Source of the DNA: a virus
Direction: 5' to 3' (one strand)
Virus record (IMG/VR): IMGVR_UViG_3300025525_000003
Location: 1 to 57,744 of that record
DNA length: 57,744 bases
Made by a program: the position numbers and the translations under genes. The notes beneath the pieces were generated by a model that searched no databases, had not been told where the DNA came from, and saw only the letters and a program-made list of their open reading frames with translations. This document shows positions 12,201-17,681 of the stretch, piece after piece. Positions within the stretch are counted from its first letter, which is position 1; each line of letters begins with the position of its first letter.

Positions 12201-12806
12201 GATCAGCGCATCCTTGATTTCCTGATTCTCGCCGACACGCTGGATAGCGGTTTCACGCAGTTTGGCGCGCATCTCCGGCGGAGAATTCTGGTACATCCGT
12301 GCCCGTTGCGCCACGAAGTCGCCGCCCAGCGTGCGCACGGCTTCACCCTTGTCGATGCGATCATAGGCGCCCAGTTCGCTGTTCAGCGTCTTCATGGCAC
12401 CAATGGTCGGAATGGTGCCGATGGCCGGCAGCATCTGCTTGGCGCCGGTCCAGCCTGTTTTCAAGCCTTTTGTGAATTGGCTGTCTGGTGACGGCACGGC
12501 ATCATCAATGGCAGGCTCGATGTCCGACACATTCAGCGGATCTGTTTGCGCTGCCGGAACGGAGACTGGCTTGGTGATGGAAGTCGTGATGGCATCGCGG
12601 GCGCGCTTCAGCAGGGAAGGCTGCTCCGCCGTCTTGGTGGCCTTCGGCGTGCGGGTTTTCAGGTGATCGACGATCTCGGCATCCGAATACCCGGATGTGC
12701 GTGCCGAGTCGATGTCGAAGCCGAGATCCGGCTTCGCCTTCACATGGTCGATGATTTCTGAGTCTGAGTATCCGGAAGCGCGGGCGCCGTCGAAGTCAAA
12801 GGTCAT
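201..12806 (-). CDS. giant polyvalent protein (4201 aa)
   Basis: This is a multidomain phage protein of the 'polyvalent protein' class, which is thought to be packaged and ejected into the host to protect or prepare the incoming DNA. The N-terminus has two tandem copies of a GYSDxEIxDHxK motif (about residues 8-50). A Gly/Ala-rich hydrophobic stretch follows at about 245-330. Residues 570-700 match the inorganic-pyrophosphatase-like PolyVal domain (DGDQVDVYIGD). An LPD-type domain beginning FGFRGVQFGN (about 2120) runs into a zincin motif HEWFH (about 2208). A second zincin-like HEGLGH motif lies near 2859. An ADP-ribosyltransferase PolyVal domain lies at about 2995-3250, with HGGPHDFEEF and a C-terminal HHNFVIFDD. 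An LPD38-like region with a hydrophobic segment covers about 3640-3925. It is the last gene of the leftward late unit and its start overlaps the stop upstream by ATGA. Domain names come from remembered family patterns; which domains are active is unknown. Confidence 0.85.
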   Translation of the reverse strand: MTFDFDGARASGYSDSEIIDHVKAKPDLGFDIDSARTSGYSDAEIVDHLKTRTPKATKTAEQPSLLKRARDAITTSITKPVSVPAAQTDPLNVSDIEPAIDDAVPSPDSQFTKGLKTGWTGAKQMLPAIGTIPTIGAMKTLNSELGAYDRIDKGEAVRTLGGDFVAQRARMYQNSPPEMRAKLRETAIQRVGENQEIKDALIQSWKAYAEELKKHQGRTPNLTDVRDVKGFGDWFAFNFGQGLPYMSASALSTLIGGALGGPGGAAIGLGGSGYAMGLGDIQGELIEKSKEDQAGLAVVGAVPYGALDFLGPAGRTLRNVTGTTLKEVDSNYFRRLGREVPANLVEEFINEAGQEVVKDAAVTTATGEKLVTDESLLRWFNAGAAGSAAAGPFAAVSAVPGPKQAKPQPMPGSRGDLEDVLNDPRPLESIRAEQAAQQQERDAAAMRQAEASRESMAMIADEQAQGAAVRAQERSVRNAQEFGLPAIGSRVAVGDVAGTLAAVHPAENGWDARVVTDDGETYAFLQEDGYQVVPEAFGDGTREAPVQVEHAAHVEQAAQQVETQPTEAQKEAGNYSKAHVKIHGLDISIENPKGSERSGRDAGGNEWRVQMPAAYGYVKRTEGADGDQVDVYIGDNPQSQRVFVVDQIDPATGNFDEHKALIGFDQPSDAVKTYQAGFSDGSGMRRIGAVSEMSTDEFKAWLKTGETTKPVAYQKPETKRESDDVQGNAQVPPAQVAEQGGSAGMDDKGVAAPAQVPAAPLPNTIPADRQPVAEQPLKALEKGQAGRLAAHLTKNGFPSKAIPHPTVSGKYAVVEAGHQEQAPSVEQPAVKPEAAAQPKPAEAKKKGSAYRGEDLLQVIRRRGGINMRYLQDITGESNVAKARVPFGLFKKDGDGLDSLARILAMEDHFPIDPEAADDTDGVAQLTDLLQRALGGEKVWPHDVAERKMAEEQEKEYRRATIARAKELGIRTVARPFEQIEAELDIRTAVAPAGLSDAERAAFDELKTELFATLGEDAAADLLERLAVQYEQASEAEFIAAVTPLFKEAIHEAETREVQVAEAAPAEPRAEQPVDRDAGSPEEAPGGSPAAAQQEVLSAYSAADLAAKQSRAEDETVAAREAADREREAFTLTPQTQEKETGRTQQGGLFTPTGKVSVQANQEQRSTTPVAESPSPGEVGESPRESGDGEVATARDGAAPDATYTQNQEHQYGPGLASQEAMAKARELPRDSIVMEISVRPNGDKWHVAYISNGDGSIESAVIGSQYNFDRTSILAEAEKGRKWKSERKAEAGAARNDAIRGASAIGIKIGTTWAGASVYLGNRKGLTTYDRATIVGFNEETGEITIEGYKRGMRAPERITTTYKSRLLENYPGATATTKSEEISSSLVDEKVSHAGTELEPWQMTKKEVGSSLNAKGWKSARGVMVVAPSPESGLYETTHNSKTDVYLSPDEAEQYMRDYNATAHRRHVEYALAQGKPVPTNVLADYPDLKVSPAETANTAQPENPIQSLLDRYDEGDDALGTVEDLADAAEALAVETDNADLADLVAEYRRNLKEDMEEFGGRGDPDQYEQELIDGMAALAKAEKISPASTAAGHKAGDQVKLTKPGLNGRVNISGTVTKILPDGRLEVRTQQDGYMTVAESELGHKPTVEGGRKSTDITTLDRLSRKIADGAGGRPVYLRFTKDAEGDARGRRSSTWTTKEREAGLSVVALSNDDGLNVYVSADDALPPSHPVNLGGAVSNYIDYLDFRGATGAYLLTGDIQGVGTDGEPLLKNAQIVGEVAPEVLFEAYQAWADSRKDPALSSSVAQKIGKLRDVIGGRKGGKQEVSTQGKIEDFGEKITGARKDYAAVLREAREVDIAAAPLSKSWPEPDYQKLIDGGADRWAVGFMHAARDEIPTKPQQAWKLRSWVGKVEMLRDTAAKMLSGEIDPARAKELLKDDKWKSLRDVESRIDLYMEVGHEKSLKGIRIAAGDYGVFNGQQYSPPKRIWTVEAKAAKTAMSHWPKTLASGDTREEAIAAFKATWLKAPEDSRADAKIDFGIYSRAGKFFVGKKIGAHVVELKSGFESAREARAWKDANQEELVGLLEKFKEVPSERKAENSPRVGTDHRSGADVTPDRFMESFGFRGVQFGNYVENNRRQADLNETYDALMDLAGVLDIPPKALSLNGELGLAFGARGTGGKNAPLAHYEPGQIVINLTKKRGVGSLAHEWFHAVDNYFSRMGGAKSGYLTETQAAGEGVRPEMVAAFRLAMRAINGTALKARAQILDQTRAKPYWSTGLEMAARAFESYVVAKLQDQGASNDYLANIVSEDYWNAAAALGMKKEGSYPYPVAAEVPEIRSAFDNFFKTVETKETDKGVALFSRAAYNESDGFLPETGEQRTTIDAERLADLRRQAAGLEKPEAGVHLRVTETGEAIATGPKGVRVPQSFTGFAEANGLRFMARRRLPSPVVKSPTNISEISQYSHPMPVDYRAAGALYFNEMGEAWLDRTGKARLSRTLTGEDTKVTTLFTLLTDQDGIFKYPKSEAIGMAEIAAEVDPTMYVDDMGTSAYSDRNHYWNVVMENGTVATVTTDEVKKEVWLNAALLEEGRSGGSALYALVGNWAHNNGYVFVADPGGVSNPAIYRRTENMISLALKFGSTDFLAPHEDQLQRVDGKRRGEPFYWPGMQWKTGDTAFNLNQMLEASYNAVKHHLPGIKNIYYDFDSGQFRDASTGREYSGSDFVALSRRAGARAAHAGRTTLERSALAGTVLSGKVDGAEWRALLGKLVEQQGDAAGPTLQGRLYSRGERGALSAGEVEEVVSRLRENWRNAPRISVVESVADLPFPAPADVEGAYWRGQIWLVAGNLNDPQRVQFTVFHEGLGHYGLRGFFGKELEPVLQRLWSANKQVRSRAAKWIRENQDVIKEHKMAAKDAHFLSIEEALADIAGSGEKITGLKKLIAWVQEWLRANGFDQVADWLEAKTDAEVLAVLADARTFVEEGRQFGESGQLAPVYHRAFHGGPHDFEEFSTEHIGSGEGAQAYGWGLYFSGRQEVAKWYKEKLSDRQTEIRTLSISKDGKTLRGEEILAEYYKPGRVVQTMGGSFDKVLSYDAQNGYVTVERYVDKNATKRDPYHRGTTTYSGLHWTPSEVRRVFKPVLEADGWKFGTGRIYEVELAPKEDEYLDWDKRLSEQSEKVKEALQTTPVIEKWASSSWKKNGLDGGPTGSHLYETLTEKVGGKKQASETLRSTGIRGIRYLDGISRSKGEGHHNFVIFDDKDVTITAKFSRAAKESAEEANAALTDDAGIPDSPEVSNLFGADRSLPKDLNLFKRLALHPRMIAAMDKDFTPVFQTASDQFERRDEIAAMIQHEAQPYFDLPRAGKERVSAVLELGRLQGEVFGRGKEPVVAENTGQDARLSKPGDTLELTDAEKSGYWGVRRAMDKALNLFRDQFLREQDLPADVKTAKDILELAQQETDGAEAERLMRIAAVIREIEQARRTGYVPFTRWGKVGIVVEKTVGAEKKTLHFEKVELDSVAGKAERLFSADKRRLGNVREVKERLATLEGKYPGANIRLVNLADPKEAATVDMIALDHLAQLAQINENVWDAVKDQLDKAKKATGFRKHFFGSRNIPGYSADFERAIADYIVGISGYLARREYLPKWEAAIEGISSTKPQLVDYARNYQKYANTPVEELSALRQTVFFYYLSGVPATAMVNATQVPMITAPYLTQFANPAQVTASLTRAYKDALAMLTVRKGLDIFDPAKAPTDMREALQHAWDQGFFVPLQTFEMMGLAQNRSKVMRGLSKKTRTAMEVVSLQFTMAERLNRLVTFIAAYRMAKREGFGDRAKAIMADNALAQSELAEFTPEAFAEWVIDETHYRMGKVNRPAMMRGVGTAILQFKSFTWQTLELYSRLATLHGREGNVALGLMMLALLFVAGLWGLPGAEDLRDLFESLYKKLASQDKDVKTDLRVAVAEMTGSAKIAELISHGAPRAIEGMPEISRRIGMGDLLPAANEDALGVPFDLTYKRLSRAVEYQQRDRTMLAVAELMPNFVKHPMTAWAWSKEGVKSAATGRPVIPPEKLTTEDLALKAVGFTPADVAEYREMENSRRRAERGVDDKRREWYSKVAATRAEIYRAEQKGDSEAAKVAEKRLIGHYEDIQRHNEQAKPEDIIRLDPKTVQKKTAEEILGADIRKKQTRKQARGRAEQIEKAYGF

Positions 12807-13894
12807 CGCTCGAAGCTCGACAAGGGGGGTCGAGCTCCAGTATTGCCGGATTGACTTGGTGTCCCGCTATTCCAGACCTGTCCGGCAAGTCCTTGAGCCT
12901 TGCCAACCGGGTTTTTCTCGAGCGGATCGCCGATCAGTTTGCCGACCAGCGTACCGGCCAGCTTTCTGGCTTCCGGCCCCCTGATGGGACTGCCTTTCTC
13001 GTCCGTGGCCGTCTTGACCGTGCCGTCGCGCATAACCAGTATCAGTTCGCCGCGCTCATTGATCTTGGTCGATTGAACACGATTGCCAGTCGATCCGCCG
13101 CCACCGCCACTTGACCGCACCGGCCGCGCCGGCAGGTTCGGAATCTGCACCGGCTCGCCTTCTTCGGTAATGCCGACGCCGCGCATGGAGTCGTACCAGC
13201 GAATCTGCTTGTTCGGCGTGCCCATGCTCTTGGCAATGTCTTCCGGATTGCCGCCGCCCAGCACGGATTTGAAGGCTGCCTGCGCCTGACTGCCTTTCAG
13301 TCCAAGCTGATGCACGACCTGCGCCGCCCCGATGATCTTGGCCATTTGCCGGCGATTGCTGGCGATCTCCGGCGGCAACTCGATGCCGCGCTGGCGACCC
13401 CAATTCAGCGCCATCTGCACATCCGCCTCTGTCTTGGCGCTCCCCAGCATAGAGACGAACTTGTCGTCCATGGCGTCTGCAGCCTTCCGGTCTTCCTGCG
13501 CCAGACGAAAGGCCTCTGTGCCGGCCCCGCCTTCGACAAGCGTTCTGACTGCGCTGCCATTGCGCATCCGCGGAGAAGCGGGTGCCGCCGGAACCGCAGC
13601 TTGAGGAGGCGACGCAGGAGAAGGCGTCTGCTGCGGACCGGCGACAACCTGTGAGATCGGACTGGCCGGCGGCTGGTCTGCAGGCACCTGAATCTGCCCC
13701 GGTTGCTGCGCCACCACGCCAGAAATAGCGGGCTGGTCGTACATGCCCATGGCGGCCTGCCCGAGCGCCTTGTTCTTGACCTGCTCCTGCCTGCGCTGAT
13801 CACGGCGGTAATCGCGCTCCTCGCGCTGGTAGGCCGCATTCTCCCCGGCCTGCAGGGCGGCAATTGCCGGATTGACGGTGATGTAGTTAGGCAT
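12803..13894 (-). CDS. candidate internal virion / ejection protein
   Basis: This 363-residue protein has no enzymatic motif that I recognise. The N-terminus is a charged helix rich in Arg, Glu and Gln (residues 15-45). A Pro/Ala/Gln-rich linker follows (about 55-110), then a helical middle and a Gly/Ser-rich linker (about 265-275) before a basic C-terminus. It lies between the short glycine-rich protein at 13897 and the polyvalent protein, the position where podophages keep their DNA-ejection proteins. Its stop overlaps the next start by ATGA, so the two are probably co-translated. The ejection role is inferred from position and composition only. Confidence 0.55.
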   Translation of the reverse strand: MPNYITVNPAIAALQAGENAAYQREERDYRRDQRRQEQVKNKALGQAAMGMYDQPAISGVVAQQPGQIQVPADQPPASPISQVVAGPQQTPSPASPPQAAVPAAPASPRMRNGSAVRTLVEGGAGTEAFRLAQEDRKAADAMDDKFVSMLGSAKTEADVQMALNWGRQRGIELPPEIASNRRQMAKIIGAAQVVHQLGLKGSQAQAAFKSVLGGGNPEDIAKSMGTPNKQIRWYDSMRGVGITEEGEPVQIPNLPARPVRSSGGGGGSTGNRVQSTKINERGELILVMRDGTVKTATDEKGSPIRGPEARKLAGTLVGKLIGDPLEKNPVGKAQGLAGQVWNSGTPSQSGNTGARPPLSSFER

Positions 13895-13896
13895 GA

Positions 13897-14514
13897 TCAG
13901 CTGTCATAACGCGAACCGCGGTCGTCCCTGGCGAAGATGCTGCCGATATTCCCCAAGGTCTGCGCCCAAAGTGAGCCATTTGCGGTAGCCGCATTGGCGG
14001 TCGTGTCGCCCATGCCAGTCAGGGTATTGGCCGTCTGCTGGCCCAATTGGCTGGCCAGATTGGCTTGACCCGTAGCGGCACCCGTCGCCTGCCCGGCAAG
14101 GTTTGTCGCGGCCGTATCGACGCGGCCGCGGTTGCGCTCGACCATTCCGGACTTGGTGCGGTTCATCACGTCGTTGTGGACGCGCGCCACGCTGCGGCCA
14201 GCGCCACGCAGGCCTGACTTTGCCAAGCCAGCGTTCAGATTGCGGCTGGTGTCAGCCAACTGGATTTCCTGGGCAGGAGTAATCCGGTTTGGATCTCCGG
14301 CGACAATTTGCTGAAGGTGGGCTACGCCAGGCGCGGCATTGCGCTCGAGTTTTTTCAGGTGTTCCTGTGCGATCGCGTTGCCCTCGCGATGCGCCTGCAG
14401 TGCATTCCGGCTGGCCTCGATAGACGCATCCGCGGCTTCCTCGTTGGCATCACTGGCAAACATGCCGCCAATGAGCGACGCCCCTGCACCAATAAGATCG
14501 CCAAACCAGCCCAT
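13897..14514 (-). CDS. candidate DNA-ejection (internal virion) protein
   Basis: This is a 205-residue protein. It starts with a Gly/Ala-rich hydrophobic segment (MGWFGDLIGAGASLIGGMF), continues with a long Ala/Glu/Gln helical region (about 20-150), and ends in a Gly/Asn/Thr-rich tail. Small helical proteins with such glycine-zipper starts are typical of P22 gp7-like and T7 gp14-like ejection proteins. It lies 3 bases from the gene at 14517 and directly before the other candidate ejection proteins. The assignment rests on architecture and position; no diagnostic motif is present. Confidence 0.55.
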   Translation of the reverse strand: MGWFGDLIGAGASLIGGMFASDANEEAADASIEASRNALQAHREGNAIAQEHLKKLERNAAPGVAHLQQIVAGDPNRITPAQEIQLADTSRNLNAGLAKSGLRGAGRSVARVHNDVMNRTKSGMVERNRGRVDTAATNLAGQATGAATGQANLASQLGQQTANTLTGMGDTTANAATANGSLWAQTLGNIGSIFARDDRGSRYDS

Positions 14515-14516
14515 GA

Positions 14517-15785
14517 TTACCTCGCCACGATCCGGCCGATGACAGGACTGCCGGCCATCGATTGAGCGATATCCGGATCGCCCATACCTTGTGACATCCC
14601 GGACTGCATGGGTTGCATGCCTCCTGGTTGCTGACCGACGGCAGCCTGCGCCATCTGCGGGTCATTCGCCACTTGGGCACCGGCGCTACCGAATTCGTCC
14701 ATGAATTCACCGTTGGCCATCGCCGCCTCGGCACCAAGTTCCGCCGAGTAGTTGATGCCCTCAGAGTAGATGCGCAGCGCCTCCTCGATATTTCCTGACT
14801 TGACGGCCTCTACGGCCGGCGCAATGAATTGGCCGAAGATATGCCTGTAGACTTCCTGTGCGTCTGGACGGCTATCGACGGCCTCGACGACATCGGGCGC
14901 CATCATGTAATACTGATTCACCAGCATTTTGCCCTGCGGGGTTGCAGACATCACGTTGTCGCGGAACCAGCGCAGGACGTTCAGCGGCTCGGATTGTTCG
15001 ACGGCCTGGTCATCCATGCCCATTCCGTTCATGGTGGCCTTGGTGATGTGGCAACCGCCAGCACCAGCACCGGCACCGGCACCGCCATCTGCGCTTGTAG
15101 TGCCATCCGCAGAATTCGCCGCACCGGAGTCGACTGCAGTTGAATTGTCCGAGGTTGGGGCTGTAGTGCCATCCGCAGAATTCGCCGCACCGGAGTCGAC
15201 TGCAGTTGAATTGTCCGCAACCGCAACGCTGTTGTTTGCGTTATTGGCGGCATCCACTTCACCGACAACTGAAGGAGGGTCTGGCGGGGCAACGGGTGAT
15301 ACTGTAGCCACGCTATTGGATGGGGCTACCGCACCTGTCGCCGGGCCATTCGTTACCCCTGTGTCGTTATCATTCGCATTGACGGCGGCCATGTGGTTCA
15401 TGACCAAACTAATCACCCCTAATGGCCCAAACGGGACGCTCGTCAATGCTTCAAGGCTGAATGGCGTGTTTGGTCCGTTCACGTTGCCCGGGGTTGAATC
15501 TGCATCACCACCCCATCCATAACTTGCATTGAAAGGGCTTTTGCTTTCACTGCGGCTCGCTTCTACTTGCGGCTGGGCGATCACGTTGGCAATCGGCAGT
15601 TGATAGTTCGGCGCCGCGCCATACAGCGCGGCGTAATTGGCTGGCACCAGATTGCCATAGGCGTCCGTGACCATGCCGCCGAACCCGGCCGCCCTGGTTC
15701 TGCCTGGCGTATAGGGTGAAATGGCCGTCGGTGTGTTTGTCTGCGCTGTTCCCGATCGATACGACGTGTTACGTCTGTCAGCCAT
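14517..15785 (-). CDS. virion-associated protein with CFI-like cysteine domain
   Basis: This is a 422-residue protein in two parts. Residues 1-230 are low in complexity, rich in Ala, Asn, Ser and Thr, and include a duplicated 22-residue unit. Residues 245-350 begin CHITKATMNG and continue LRWFRDN, then YYMMAPDVVEAV. This resembles the 'CFIATA' (CFI-box) cysteine domain found at the ends of some phage and exported proteins, with His replacing Phe. That domain's function is not established. The gene lies among neck and ejection genes, 3 bases from the next one, so a virion role is likely but unproven. Confidence 0.5.
   Translation of the reverse strand: MADRRNTSYRSGTAQTNTPTAISPYTPGRTRAAGFGGMVTDAYGNLVPANYAALYGAAPNYQLPIANVIAQPQVEASRSESKSPFNASYGWGGDADSTPGNVNGPNTPFSLEALTSVPFGPLGVISLVMNHMAAVNANDNDTGVTNGPATGAVAPSNSVATVSPVAPPDPPSVVGEVDAANNANNSVAVADNSTAVDSGAANSADGTTAPTSDNSTAVDSGAANSADGTTSADGGAGAGAGAGGCHITKATMNGMGMDDQAVEQSEPLNVLRWFRDNVMSATPQGKMLVNQYYMMAPDVVEAVDSRPDAQEVYRHIFGQFIAPAVEAVKSGNIEEALRIYSEGINYSAELGAEAAMANGEFMDEFGSAGAQVANDPQMAQAAVGQQPGGMQPMQSGMSQGMGDPDIAQSMAGSPVIGRIVAR
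15096..15217. repeat. tandem 56-bp direct repeat in coding sequence
   Basis: Positions 15096-15151 and 15162-15217 are identical over 56 bp. The offset is 66 bp, or 22 codons, so the duplication keeps the frame and repeats the peptide NSTAVDSGAANSADGTT in the linker of the protein at 14517-15785. The two copies have no differences, which suggests a recent duplication by slippage or unequal exchange. Confidence 0.95.
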
Positions 15786-15795
15786 TCTCGGCCTC

Positions 15796-16281
15796 CTATC
15801 GTTGAATCTGCCACGCGAACGTCACGCTGTTCGAGGTTCCCGGTGCCGCAGATACCGTGACGGTGAACGTCGTCGTGGTCTTTGCGACGGCTGTCACAGT
15901 GTAGGCTCCCACTGCTGGTGTCCCACTGGCAGACTGCGCGGTCAGCGCGACATGGTAGTTGGTGTTCGTCTGCGCCGCCGGCAGCGTAACCAGGGCGGTC
16001 GAATTGGTGCCGGAAACAGTCACCGTGCCGGATGGCATGGCATCCAGTCGTTCCTTTTGCTGGAGAGATAGCAGGAGGGCGATGTTTGCCGTGTTCTGCG
16101 CCGTCGCCACGGTTCCGCTTGCCGGATCGGTGAGCTCCGCGAATTCCGTAGATTTGGCGTAGGCTCCGCTTAATTCAACTGCCTTATAAAAGCCCCAAGC
16201 CCACTCTATGACGGCAGCCAGATCTGCATTCGGGTTCCCGGTCAGTCTGGGTGGGGTCGGAACTGAACGAACCTCAGCCAT
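15796..16281 (-). CDS. small virion structural protein
   Basis: This 161-residue protein has a helical N-terminal third and a C-terminal half (about 80-161) made of Thr/Val/Ala-rich alternating strands, as in small beta-sandwich fibre or neck domains. No enzyme motif is visible. Its start lies on the last base of the gp10-like gene (16281), so the two are tightly coupled. A fibre, tail-needle or decoration role is possible; I cannot choose among them from sequence alone. Confidence 0.5.
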   Translation of the reverse strand: MAEVRSVPTPPRLTGNPNADLAAVIEWAWGFYKAVELSGAYAKSTEFAELTDPASGTVATAQNTANIALLLSLQQKERLDAMPSGTVTVSGTNSTALVTLPAAQTNTNYHVALTAQSASGTPAVGAYTVTAVAKTTTTFTVTVSAAPGTSNSVTFAWQIQR

Positions 16282-17681
16282 CAGCCAATCGCCTCGACCA
16301 GCGCGTCAATCCGGCGAATCTCAACCTCGCAGGCGGCCGTAATCTCCCACTCGACCTGGAAGGTGTCGGCAATCCCCATGCCGCCGAATTCGATTGCCAT
16401 CTGTTTATGGCCGGCCCGCCCGAGCCCCTTGCGGCGCCAGCGTGTCCAGTCCTTGTTGTCACGACGCACCCGCACGCTGATTGCCGGCTCGTCGGCATCA
16501 GATCCCACAAGGCCGCGCTTGAGCGTGATCCGCATGTTGTCGACCCTGGTCGTAATCCCGAAACGGTAATGTGCGGTACGGCCAAGGACGCGGCGAGTCG
16601 TGCCGGCATTGGTATAGGCGTCGGCACGCATTTCATAGACGCGGCCGGCACCGCCGACAAAATGCCGGTTCCACAGGGAATAGTAGGACCACCCCGGCCA
16701 GCGCTCCGGCAGGCCAAGCCCGTCGTTCCAGCCAAACAGGTTGAACCACTTCTTCTGGCGGTAATCGTAGAGCGCTGTCACCCCCTTGGTTTCGTAGACA
16801 TTCATGGCCTGCGGCATCTGCAGGAGGATGAACTTCTGACCGAGGATATTGATCGGGACCGCCCAGGCATCCGTCCAGTCGTCGATCGCCTCCAGGCTCA
16901 TGCCGATACTGTCGGAGACATCATGCGACAGTTGCCCGGTGATCTTCACGAACTCCTTGAGACGATTGACAGCCCAGACGCCGTTATCCACGGCAACCGC
17001 GGTGTAGGGTGCATAGACGCCCTCACCGACAGACCAGCGCCGGAAGAACGGCGTGTCGCCGGATGGCAGCCGCTCGAACTGCTCTATGGATTCAGGCCCG
17101 GCCATGATGAGCTCGCGGAACGGCGTAACGATGGCGGCATTCAGGTCATCCGGCTTGCCTTCCGCCGAAAAGACATTGATCGGATCCCAAACCCTGTAGC
17201 CGTCAGGTTCTGAGTGGTAGAAGCGTCCGCTGTTCTTCTCGATGGCGACGACGTAGCCGTCGACAAACCTGGCATGCGTTGATTCCGGCGCCTCCCGCGC
17301 CAGCATCTCGGTCTCCATCTTGGCCAGCCGCACGATGGGACCGCCGGCGGCCATCAGGAGCTCGTTTTCTGTCCGGTCAAAGATGACGCGCTTGCCGCCA
17401 GCCACGGAGACAGCCGTCACGTCGCGCTTGTTGGCCAGTCGATCGATCAGCGTGACCCGGCCGTTCGTCACCGCGACCAAATCGCCGCGCCATTCGTCTA
17501 AATAGGTTGGTGCCGACCCACCCAATGTGGCGAAGTCGATAAGCCCAGGGAATGCCGAGACGCCGCCTTCATCCGTGGCAAAGCAGTTTTCCAGCGCGGC
17601 GTTTCCCTTGGTCAGAACGGCTTCCTTGACGTTCTGCATGAGGTTCCCCTTGCCCAGGGGGATTTCCTGCCATTTGGCCAT
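16281..17681 (-). CDS. P22 gp10-like neck / DNA stabilization protein
   Basis: This is a 466-residue homologue of the P22 gp10-type packaged-DNA stabilization (tail-hub) proteins, which seal the portal after packaging. The family-typical core is visible: a beta-propeller-like series with GYRVWDPINVFSAEGKPDDL (about 150-170), then FRELIMAGPESIEQFE and a segment ending in VDNGVWAVNR. I chose the ATG at 17681 because it overlaps the tailspike stop (ATGA). An in-frame GTG at 17714 would add 11 unlikely residues. It works with the portal (28310) and the gp4-like factor (22703) to build the head-tail junction. Confidence 0.8.
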   Translation of the reverse strand: MAKWQEIPLGKGNLMQNVKEAVLTKGNAALENCFATDEGGVSAFPGLIDFATLGGSAPTYLDEWRGDLVAVTNGRVTLIDRLANKRDVTAVSVAGGKRVIFDRTENELLMAAGGPIVRLAKMETEMLAREAPESTHARFVDGYVVAIEKNSGRFYHSEPDGYRVWDPINVFSAEGKPDDLNAAIVTPFRELIMAGPESIEQFERLPSGDTPFFRRWSVGEGVYAPYTAVAVDNGVWAVNRLKEFVKITGQLSHDVSDSIGMSLEAIDDWTDAWAVPINILGQKFILLQMPQAMNVYETKGVTALYDYRQKKWFNLFGWNDGLGLPERWPGWSYYSLWNRHFVGGAGRVYEMRADAYTNAGTTRRVLGRTAHYRFGITTRVDNMRITLKRGLVGSDADEPAISVRVRRDNKDWTRWRRKGLGRAGHKQMAIEFGGMGIADTFQVEWEITAACEVEIRRIDALVEAIG

